A stretch of DNA of 64,000 nucleotides from Halichondria panicea. Taxonomy: Eukaryota > Porifera > Demospongiae > Suberitida > Halichondriidae. This document shows positions 49,301 through 59,300 of this stretch, piece by piece (within the stretch, counting starts at the first letter, position 1; every line of letters starts with the position of its first letter). The notes beneath the pieces are model-generated. The model was not told the origin of the DNA and made no database searches. It saw nothing but the letters and a program-made list of their open reading frames with translations. The translations under genes and the position numbers were made by a program. The DNA lies in NCBI RefSeq assembly GCF_963675165.1, contig NC_087383.1, forward strand, positions 5,434,839 to 5,498,838, written 5' to 3'.

Positions 49301-50847
49301 ATGGCAGAGTTCAAGTTTATGCAGGTGAAAGCAACTTTTGATGACAAACTAAATTATCTAGAGCTAATAAACGCCGCTCTTGAACAGTGGCCTCTCTTGA
49401 ATTGTAGCCTCCTCTTCCAGCAAAATGAAACATTTAGTAGCCGCGGCTCCTGATAAAGCATATTCCTAAGAATGGCTGATTTTACATGCTGCATTCAAAT
49501 AATTATCTCCAACTATTCATGAGAATGGCCCATTTTGGTATTAAGAGGCTGAACCATAGTAGGCACTGTACCTATTGATCACTCATCACTTAGGGTCACA
49601 AAAATACTCACTTGTGCCATTAGAAATGGTGTACTAAGCTCCTTTTCTAGCCATCGTAGAAAGATGGACACCTGTGAGATTTGGGAGCGGTCATTCCGAA
49701 GTAGGACTTTAAGGAGATACGGAACATACGTGGTGGTTTCTGAATGGATGGACAAAACTTGACCTAACTTAGTATTATACGTGTACAAGAATTAACACAC
49801 AATTTAGTGCACAGAATACACGTAGTGTAAAAGAGCGCACCAGCATCATCTTTTCTCATCCTTATGAGACAGAGTTCAACAAGACGAGGGACTTGAGCCT
49901 GGCTGGGCAATTTTACAGTTCCAAAATCCATAGCCGGTACACTATTTTCACTCACAAGGTCACACAATGGGCCTAAGAATTCAGCCACAGCCTTTCTATT
50001 TATGGACCTGTATAAAATACCAAAAGTGTATCAATATTAACAGTGCATGCATTGATGGTTCTCGGAGGCTCCCAGGAAGTTACCACAGTTTTGTACCAAC
50101 GTTTCACACGTGCCCTACTTATAATGTCACAAATTCAATTGACTAATATATGTGACTAACGACTTAGATAGAAGTTTGAGAGGCCAAGCTGTGGCTTTCT
50201 ACTTGCTTGTAATTGATTCATGGGGTCAGTTAACAATCACCGATCAGGGAAAATCTTGTGAAGGGGTGTGTGTGTGTGGAAAATAGGGGACTAGGGAATC
50301 TGTGCCTCCAGTAATTTTTACAGTCTGAGATCTTTTTTGGTGCCTTCTCAGTTAGTAATGCGGTAGCTCAGTGCGTACGCGGGCGGTGGACGGGAAATTA
50401 ATTTGTAAGTTCGAGTGGCCTTACTATACAAATTCCAGGGCATCCTCTCAATCTATGATGGAGCACATACCTAAGTTTTTTCTTCTGTTTTTTTGATTTG
50501 CCTTTACTCGAACTCCTACTTTGTTTGGTGGGCGTGTCTTCAACGGTGCTAGTGGCAGCCTCTGTAGCTGTAGCAAGAGAGCCTTGTTCAGATCCACTGG
50601 ACATTGGAGACTCTGGGGCAGAGTAGTAAACCTCATTCTCTCCGTCGCTGTTTACAACCACAACGTCGTAATCAAAGTCACTCTCTCCTCCCTCCTCAGA
50701 GTCACTGCAGTGTGAAAGAGAACCCACTTGTCTTTTTTTCTTTTGCTTCTTGACAGGAAACGCAGATGGTGTTGAGAGCTGCCAAGAAAGCATGCGCTTG
50801 AACTCCACTGGGAGCCCCACAGAGCTAGAGAGCAGATCATTTGCCAT
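40366..50847 (-). CDS. Unrecognised large protein: charged N-terminus, helical repeats, beta-rich C-terminus
   Basis: I do not recognise this gene. Exons lie at about 50470-50847, 49840-50010, 49610-49745, 48494-48806, 48155-48305, 47938-48091, 47840-47890, 47533-47720, 47303-47476, 46310-46625, 46110-46200, 45834-46037, 45665-45755, 43560-43780, 42945-43019, 41396-41593, 40868-41335, 40675-40756 and 40366-40610. The start MANDLLSSSVGLPVEFKRML is followed by a Lys-rich stretch, acidic serine runs (SDSEEGGESDFDYD) and a second Lys-rich stretch. The middle is helical and TPR-like (WARGQIKQAVAAFQSAVSKL, MLVQFGERELACRFFRES, SVLALEAAAYDCG). The C-terminal third has beta-rich, propeller-like strands (VLVHTNNGVLLLNAHTLAPV, LAVNNRILILHIE). 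No signal peptide or membrane segment is seen, so it is probably intracellular and the charged start may be nuclear. It could instead be two genes, but exon phase and spacing favour one. Confidence 0.6.
41760..42250 (-). repeat. GT-anchored dispersed repeat, inverted copy
   Basis: Reads as the reverse complement of the 14790-15215 element: caaactcaaagagtgggtaa at its left end and tgcgcatgcgcaccgaggca at its right. It lies in an intron of the unrecognised large gene. Confidence 0.85.
43219..43460 (+). repeat. Dispersed repeat, copy 2 of 2
   Basis: Matches 38345-38580 in the same orientation, starting gttgagttcagccccggaag. It lies between exons of the unrecognised large gene. Confidence 0.7.
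44248..44732. mobile_element. Mutator-like (MULE-type) element nested in an older repeat
   Basis: 485 bp with long inverted ends of about 65 bp, starting tagtctcatgaatcagccac and ending ggctgattcatgagacta. An exact 9-bp direct repeat cttgtcaca flanks it (44239-44247 and 44733-44741). 9-bp duplications with long inverted ends are typical of Mutator-like elements. The uninterrupted sister repeat at 6.1 kb has a single cttgtcaca at the matching point. The interior has a 70-codon frame without known similarity. Confidence 0.85.
45200..45285. mobile_element. Hairpin MITE with gggattatgagacc ends
   Basis: About 86 bp with inverted ends gggattatgagaccc / ggggtctcataatccc and a GC-rich middle (cgccctcgctgcgctcgggg). 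It interrupts the repeat between cactat and atagagac, which are contiguous (cactatcatagagac) in the 6.1-kb copy. Confidence 0.8.
49078..49465. repeat. Internally repeated element with agtagcc units
   Basis: Contains several copies of a unit like caaatagtagcctc and agcaaaattaaacatttagt, and imperfect inverted ends (tatgctcgatcagaggccgc; gcggctcctgataaagcata). Probably a transposon remnant, in an intron of the unrecognised large gene. Confidence 0.55.
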
Positions 50848-51085
50848 TTTTTATAGAAATTAACCTAGGTCAAAGGTCTCATGCCTTAGCCTCGACTCCA
50901 GCCCCTTCAATAGCCAAATTGCTTTTCGTTTTTGCTGACTCAGCAGTAGAACATGACTGGATCTATAATAATTATACCTAGTATGGGTATTATGTGCTGA
51001 TATAGGGAGGTCCAGTATATAAAACCATCATAGAGACACCTAGCTGTCAACAGACAGAAACCGTGCAGAAATATTGTCTCATGAA

Positions 51086-51567
51086 TCAGTCGCCCTCTAT
51101 AACGTACACAGACCTAAAAAAGTCACATGTAATTGAATAACTTCTTATATGCCTTCTGTGACTGAATGCTCTTTTCTCTTGGCTGATCTCCTGCATGTGT
51201 ACATTGATCGCAGATCGGCGTAGAAGGTTGAGAATGTGGGTGGCTTTGTGTGAGGCAGATACGTAGTCCTTCCTTTTAGGTGGCTGCATGTCTATATGTA
51301 CTCCTATATAACTACATTTCTACAAATTCCACTGGAGAATTATTCATTATGTATACTGGGCTGCAGCAAAGACAAATTCCAGATACGCTTGAAACCCAAT
51401 CTCCCGTCAGGGACGGTTGGGCCATGCCCAACTAGGTCACAGCAAGCTTGTTCTTGGGATTCTCCATACTCTATCGAACTCCTTCCACCAATCGGATTGC
51501 TCCATATTAATTCCAGTGTCTCCTTGCACAGCATATTAATTTGCAGCTCTGTGTGAGAAACAAGCAA
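51086..51567 (-). other. Coding-like open frames of unknown origin
   Basis: Two minus-strand frames look more protein-like than their surroundings. One runs down from about 51548, after a good acceptor (ctcacacag), and reads ELQINMLCKETLELIWSNPI. The other starts with ATG at 51289 (MQPPKRKDYVSASHKATHIL). I could not join them through a clear donor or match them to a family. They may be exon relics of a duplicated gene or chance. Confidence 0.2.
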
Positions 51568-51856
51568 GGTGAATTTCTACAATATTAAAACACTGGATTT
51601 GACTATGTTGCAATAAAATGCTCCTATATAAATACTATTTATAGACTAAAATTAATGCATTAATACCAGATGATGACTCTCTGCTGACCTACTTTCTACC
51701 ATAGATACAGTAGAAGAGACTACTTTATCTTTATGCTTCTACATGTACCTCACTAGCCTCCTTCACCGGCCTTCATAGAAAAGAACTGCTTGTGCATGCG
51801 CTAAATTATTGGATATTTTTCCCCGTAAAATTAATGTCCTATAATACAACTAATTT

Positions 51857-53075
51857 TTGATGCCTCAACTGATCCGAGCAACTGATCTGAGTGTGGCAAC
51901 CAAAGAGGAGGTGCTACATCTCTTACAATGTATATCAGTCCTCTGTGACCACACAGCTTTCAAAAAGTTGGATTTGTCTTCGACTAATATTGCTGAAGAA
52001 GATTGTGATTTATTAGCTCAACTCTTATGTTCTGGTCAGCAGGGGCGTAGGGAGGGGGAGGGCTTTGGGGGCTGGAGCCCCCCCTTTCTCTGCAAAAACT
52101 ACACTAATAGCCCCACCTTCTCTGATGAGTCTTCAGCCTGGGAATTACTGGTATAGATTAGTGGCAGACAAACAGCATGTCCAAGAGCTAGCTATACTAT
52201 ACTAGTAACTTTGATTCTTTAGTGCAACTAGCTATGGCTAGCTAGCTAGCTAGCTAGCTTTAGCAGTATTATTAATCGAAGCAAGGTGTGGCTATTTCTT
52301 GCACATGCGCAATGAGCCATTAATTAAGGGGTGTGGCTTCCGGTCACCGAAAACTTCGGCGCTCAGCCCCCCCTTCCTCAAATTCCTGCCTACGCCCCTG
52401 GTCAGTATCTTGAATCGTTGCTTGTCAGTGACAACTGTCTCTCCTCTGACAGTGTCCACATTCTGTTTAGAGGACTACAGCAAAATACCTCTCTAAAACA
52501 CTTGGACATGTCACAGAACAGCATTTCCCTAGAGGCCATGACGGCTCTCAGTGCTTTACCTTGGAGACAATGACATGTAAACTAGAAACACTGAGCTTTG
52601 AGTGGCTGTGACATTTCTCCAGGATCAGCTATTGAGCTAGTACATGGACTCAGTCAAAACTGTTCAGTGAAGAAACTGGACTTGGGTATCAATCCACTTG
52701 GAGACAGTGGAGTGATTGCTCTCGGTCGAGCACTAGAAACAAATGAAACAATCACTGGAGTCTGGTTAACCAACTGTTCCATGACTATCATTGGAGGAGC
52801 AGCACTGGCCTCATCTCTGATGGCCAACTCAACAATAAAAGAGCTGTACATTCACAACAATTCATTAGGTGGAGAAGCCATTCAAAAGTTTGCAGAGCTA
52901 CTACAACATAACAAGACACTCACAAAACTATTTATTTTCCATGATGACTCACTCATTAACTCAATCTGATATCGATACCCTCCTAAAAGTTTGACAAACA
53001 ATCAAACAATGGAAAAGCTGGTACTACCAAAGAAAATTAGAGTCAAGGACACTTACAAGAGAGTGGAATGGTGGT
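51857..53075 (+). pseudogene. Leucine-rich-repeat (RNI/NLR-like) gene relic, disrupted
   Basis: The coding matter consists of RNI-type leucine-rich repeats as in NLR and related proteins: FKKLDLSSTNIAEEDCDLLA, SLKHLDMSQNSISLEAMTAL, VKKLDLGINPLGDSGVIALG, TITGVWLTNCSMTIIGGAAL and IKELYIHNNSLGGEAIQKF. Three kinds of damage are visible. A transposon-like block (52040-52397) splits a repeat. The frame is lost near 52560-52575, where the Leu-Gly-Asp-Asn stretch continues in another frame. A third frame resumes at about 52610 with CDISPGSAIELVHGL and stops at 52969. A C-terminal tail seems to continue in yet another frame to about 53075. The first ATG is at 51860, but the start of the gene is not identified. 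An intron-rich working gene is unlikely because the breaks fall inside repeats and lack splice signals. Confidence 0.7.
52040..52397. mobile_element. hAT-like MITE inside an LRR exon
   Basis: Starts caggggcgtag and ends with ctacgcccctg. The 8-bp ctggtcag is present before (52032-52039) and overlapping the end (52398-52405), as expected of an 8-bp target duplication. The same ends bound 12438-13093. The interior has C-rich and G-rich tracts and no transposase. Confidence 0.85.
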
Positions 53076-53338
53076 AGTTACGTACCAACAATTATCGATC
53101 TTTAATGTCTACATCTTTTTATTCTTACTGATTATACTCACCATAGCAGGAACTATTATATTAGCAATTAATTTTGGTGATCGAGGGTCGCCAAAATTAA
53201 AAATCACCTAATACTTTCTTCGTTTGCCAATTAAATTTAATTACCCACATTTTTTTCATCAAAAATTATATCAAACGTCAAGAGTCAGTGCAGTATACGC
53301 CTATAGGTAAAAGTAGTTGTGCAGTCCAGACACAAATT

Positions 53339-56300
53339 TCATAGTTGTTGTGAGAGGTTGATGTGATTGTAGAGAGGGTTGTTAGAGAACAGCTGACTCT
53401 GGCGCCCACTCACACGACCACCTTCCCCCACAACACCCAGCATCGCCAAGGGAACTGGATTGTTGCCATGGTTATGGCTGAGATAGTCATCGACATAGTT
53501 GATGTTGAGTTCGTCTGTGAGTCTGACGGGAGGTCGTCGATTGCGAGTGGCTGTTGGAGAGGAACGACTGTTGAACCCAGAGTCAATCTGCATGGAGGGA
53601 GGGAGGGAGATTTGCGTTTGATGTTATAAAGCAAATCGAAGAAAGCTCAAATGAACACAATCACTCAAAACTGGCCACCTTTCCAAAAAGTTTACGATTT
53701 TGTTATCTTTTATCACGTACATTACAACATGCATGCACCTGAGATGTGTTAGAGTAGTGGTTAATCTTGCTCCTAATGAGAGGGTCCTCCCTACACCTCA
53801 TAGCACTGCGTACTCTGGACTGGGCCAGTCCGTAACTTAGGAACAGGTACATTCCACTCAGTAACCCCAGGGCGCCTGTTACCAATAGCAACTGATCTCG
53901 GCTAACACCAGAGAACTGAGAAGATGAAGCTGTGTATGTATGTGTTAGTATCCCTGGTTAATGTAATAGCATGTTGTATGATGTACTCCAATTAATTTGA
54001 AGTGCAACGTTATAACCATGCGTGTCCAAAACAAAGCATAATTTTATATCCAACAGTGTACGTGCATGTTAGCTATAATCTACGATCATGTATAATTATT
54101 ATGCAGGGAGTTTGCTATTGAATTATTATACGTCGAGTGTAAATGAGCTCGCATAATTGTTCTCTTTGCGCAAATCATCCAGGCAGTTGTTTGTTAGCAA
54201 GTCATTGAAGTGGCACACAACCGCTTTTAGTTACCAGTAAAGAATTGAGCAGTGAGTGTGCCACAGTAGAGGGCACAGTTGACGAGTGATGAGATGATCT
54301 CAAGATAGATGGACGCTTGGAGAGTGTAGTCACTGCACGCCAAAAGGACAAGGGTCACTGACGTCGTCACTATGACAATCACCGCCGTTGCTCCAGATAT
54401 GTACGTGAATGTGTTTGGAAATGAAACCCACTCAAACCAACACCTAAAGAAAGTGTGTGTGTGTTTGTAGGAACTCAATGCGATAATTAATTAACCTCTC
54501 CTAATGGCCACCTCTGAATGTGAAATTACATAATTATAAAGGTTCCAAATGAAAAGTCTGCGTAAAACAACCCCTCAAAAATAGTAATAAGTCTGTTTCC
54601 CAATTGTAAAAGGGTTCCTCTGTAGATCTACACTGCAGGTCCCATGCCTGATTATAATATTATTGAACTCACAGCTCCGGTGCTTGTGGCCAGTCAGAGT
54701 GCCTCAGACCAGAGTATACCCCCACAGGAATAGCTGGCCACACTGGAGGGTGAGGCCGAGGGTTAAGGGTTAGTATCACTACAATGACAGCCTTATTAAA
54801 GGTCTGGAAGCTCATACAAAGGACCATTCAGTTCGCCATAAACATTTTACTCTGGAATGCACGTCCATTTTGAACTTTCACTCTGACTTCCATACAGTGG
54901 AAGCTGAATGGAAGTGCTTCCAGAGTGGAACTTCTGACTTTCAACGGAGAACTGGATGACTATGAGCTTAGATTTTAATTTTATATATATGCATGGGCGG
55001 TGAGGATCTTGCAAAGAACATTCTAATGATTCGTAACTCTGTGCAATGGACGTAGATAAAAAATATTGGCTCAGGCTATAATTCACATGACTAGCTATGA
55101 ACAACCTATATGAACACGTGCACACTCACTCAGAGCCACTGCAGCGAATGGTGCAATGAGCCATCGCTTCTCATACCAGATCATCTTGTAGACCTTTAGT
55201 ACTTTCAGCACTGGATAGACTACCATTAGACTCAGAGTGACTAGTGCTGTGTAGTGTGTGAGCCCAGCTAGTGTATAGCAGAGAGCTGGTGGTTGAGGGA
55301 GGGTCAGTTGTAGAACTAGAGTGGAGAGGCCTTGAGAGAGAGAGAGGAGACACACACATTGCATCACCGGCAGGGAACGGAGGGTCCTGCATGTGTGTGG
55401 TGTGTATAGGGGAGCGTGTGCATGGGTTGGGGGTGGGTATTAGGTGGCAGTGTTGGGTGTGTGAGTCACTGTGTATGCATGGGATGCGCATGTGGGGTTA
55501 CGGGAGACTGAGATACTACATGCAGTGCGTGACTTACCGACAGGATCAAAAGAGCTATAAACTATAACAAAATGCTCATAGGAGATGCGTTGAGCTTCAT
55601 CACACTCCATGAAAGTGTCTAGTTCGCTCAAACAGCTCATTTTTGTGTCCACACACACACACACACAAACACACAACTGACACACACACACACTAATCAC
55701 TCTACCACTACGCACGTACAGGATAATAATTAACGTATCAAAGGGAGCATGCAGTTCTCACCCTGTAGCCAAAATAGTGATTGCCAATGTCAGATAGAGA
55801 AGCAGCGGCAGAGACAAGAATAAGTGGAAGATAATTTGAGAAACCATTGTAAACTGGTCATCAGTCGGCATAGCAACAACAGGTACCTGGACAGTCGAGA
55901 AACATGAATGGTCTACTAAAACTACACTCAAGAAAATCTAACAGAAACTATCGTTAAAATGCAAAAACAAACAGTAACTCTTACATCCAAGACGGCATAA
56001 GTTCCAGCATGCAAGCATCTGCACTGCAACTGGCCAGTACTGGAAGTTACCAGAGCACAGTTCACACTAGACCACACACCACCACCACCTGAAGGAAGGG
56101 ATCGAGGGAGAATAATAAAATTCTGCTTGGTATACATCAGCAACATAGATTTACCTATAAACAACATCTAACGTGTTACTCAAATGGCATGTCTTAGAGC
56201 ATAAGAGCATAATCTAAGACAATCATATTATTGTAGCCATAATACCAAACAGCTACTTACTAAAAATGCATCTGAAATTGGACGTTCAAAACTCTATTTT

Positions 56301-59300
56301 TGGACAAAAAAACACCTCAATTATTAGCTCCAAAAACAATGCATCTGAAATTGGACGTTCAAAACTCTATTTTTGGAGAAAAAAAACGCCTCAATTATTA
56401 GCTCCAAAAACAGGTTCATTTTCTAATGCATGTTTTTACGCAACAATAGAACGGCCATTATACCATTATTATAGCGGGTAAATCAGGGGTCAAAATATTT
56501 GTGGTTAAGAGTTATAGTTCGTGGGTATAATTATTTTTTCGTGGGATGTGTGTGCACTGTAGGTAAACGATCGCGTGCATGTGCATGGGCTATAGATATT
56601 TGTGACAAAATGTTTGTTCTCTCCCTCGCTATATATACGGTATAATTTTATTGTATGCTCATGCTAATTTGTGGCCGGATATTATACAGACAAAAATTAA
56701 CAGTAGGCTACAATTATAATTATTTACTAACTTACAATTGAGAGGTGTCCATCGTACACAGATGGTAGTGTGTCCCTGAGAGGTGGTCACATGACTATAG
56801 GATATCGTCACCACTTCATTGACCGCTGGATTCTCGTTACTCACACTGATGATAGGGGTCAGGATAATTCCCCCCAACTTTCCAGTGGCATTGCTGCAAT
56901 TTGATTGATTGAAGAGATCGTCACCTTCGTACACTGTAACCTAGGAAGATACAGCAAAACATATTACAAGTTGTCAGTAACGAGCACTTGTAGTACCTGA
57001 ACACCCCCTTCTCCGCCATCTATTGTCACGGTAACATCAGGTGAATCTGCACCCTCCCCTCCAATCTCAAGCCCTATTGATGTGTTCTGTAACCGTATGA
57101 ATGCCAACAGGCTACTCTGATTGGACGCTGGGATATAGGCCCCGCCCACTGCAAGGTGTGAGTACGTCAGAAGGAGGTGAGTATGGTTAGTTGAGAGAGC
57201 TCTCAACAGAACAGTGTCTATCAGAGAGCGGAGTCTGTGAAACGTGTGTGGGGAAAATCAGTACTGTATAGCGGGTACTTTTCATTGGTTGAGATTCGTA
57301 TGAACTGCTCATTTAAATTCGTACAGCGTTGAACGTATTGCGGTAGAATACATGCATGTGATGATCTACAATACAAAAATGTCCACCATACGAAAATAAC
57401 CCGCTATATACGGTATGTTCCATTGAAGGTATAATTATACCTTGTTAATTACAATGACTGTGGTACAATGTTGAAGATAATTTATAGTGCAGTATATACT
57501 CACTGTTGAGAGGTTGATGTTGTCAGTTGTTCAGAGCTGGTCAGTAGAACAGTGTTTAATACAGCCAGAGTGTTGTTGAGAGTCTGTATGTGTGTGGGGG
57601 GGGCATGCATAGTGGATCAATGGCATTCGCAAAACATTTTACGTTCTGCACATGTACTATATAGCTAGAACATTTTAATATTCACAGCATTCAATGATTT
57701 CCAGTACCACCTCCAGCTCTAACAATATTCAAGACCTCCTGCAAAGGACTATGCAGGGAATGTGCAATCTAACAATTCAATAACAAATTGTTGCCTAATT
57801 ACATAAAATTTAATTGGATGCTGCTATACCGCAAAATTATTTGCTAAAAGTTGACGATCTTTTAGCTAACTAAATGTACTCACCTCCACATTGCCAACGG
57901 ACACGTCTACGAGTTGCCTAGCAACCTCAGCAAGGGCGCCCAACTCTCGTGATGTCAGTGTAAGGTCAGAGGTCAGACCATCCACCAACTGTTGTGAAAT
58001 GTGTGCACTTGAATGCACTGTGATAGTTGTCTGTAGGGGGGGAGTAACGGCGGGACATCGGGATAAACTGTTGAAGCATACTATAATGCATGCATATTAA
58101 CAATTTTATTGTAATAGTCTAGTCAATGTTCTAGAAATGACTGTATTATTACTAGAATATTTTTCTGGTGAAAAATCTTCGCGAATGAGCCAAATCAGCA
58201 GAAAATTTGACCCCGTAGCTAGAGTATTAGAATGGCTAACTACGCAGCTCTATTACAGCAAATCTCTCTCACCTGAGTGATGATGGCCAGCACTTGCACT
58301 GCAGGTGACCCAGGTCCACACGGCGAATCGTTCACCATTCCCCACACACCACCACTCAAGCACTGCCGGAAACCCGCTGTGATCTCATTGGACGGACAGG
58401 GGACTGTTGCCAAGGTAACCTCAAGTATACGTGGCCAATCTAAAAAACCGATAGTAGTTAGAGTGGTCTCGGCAGCACAGTATACTGGTACTGCAGTCAC
58501 TGGAGTCGATGTGATAGTGATACTGGAGCTGGATGGCCTTTTTTCTTGTGTTGTTGTGATGTAACTTGTGCTCATTGCTATGGAAACTATCGGGGATACA
58601 TCCAGTCCCATACTTGTAGATGTAGGTGTTACGATATAGCTCGTACTCATTACCATGGTGATGGACGGTGTGGGCACATCAGGGACTAGTTCCTGTACTC
58701 TGGTGCCGTTGGTGCACCGGAGAAGATTAAACTCGGCAATGATATTGGACACTTCTAGTAGAATGTCGAGAGTGGTGCCATCGGAGCAATTGATGAAGTT
58801 GCTGCTGAGATATCTAAACAGTGTGTGTGTGTGTGTGTGTGTATGTCTGACTGGGCCCATGCTTTGCTACTATACTGAGATAGCATTACAACAGCCACAT
58901 GACAACATTATACCACGGCAGTCTACACACTACTTATAGAGCTACTGTTTAACATACAATGTTGTGAGTTGCTCCAGTAACGGTTGAAGCTGCTCGTCAG
59001 GGAAAGAATTCAGAGCATTATTTGAGAGATGGCTGCAAAGAGGTAGAGAGGTGTCACAATGTAAAACTTGACTATAATTATATACACAAGGGTATAAGCT
59101 TAGAATAATTATTTGACTGCATTGTGTGTGCGTGTGCGTACGTGTGGTCTGTTTGGTTAACATACAGTGTTCTCAAAGTGGAGAGTCCCTCAAAAGCGGC
59201 TGGGTTCACAAAGGTCAATGCATTATCACTCAGATCACTGAAGAAGCAAGTACAATGTTATTGTAGCTATCATTGAGTCGAAATACTAATACACATGTAG

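Noticed and set aside
50340-50400. tRNA-like gcggtagctcagtgcgtacg
   Set aside because: Only an A-box-like stretch; no matching anticodon arm, T arm or acceptor pairing.
58240-58564. Plus-strand frame antisense to the GPCR linker
   Set aside because: It is the shadow of the Ser/Thr-rich linker and HormR exon of the minus-strand receptor gene.
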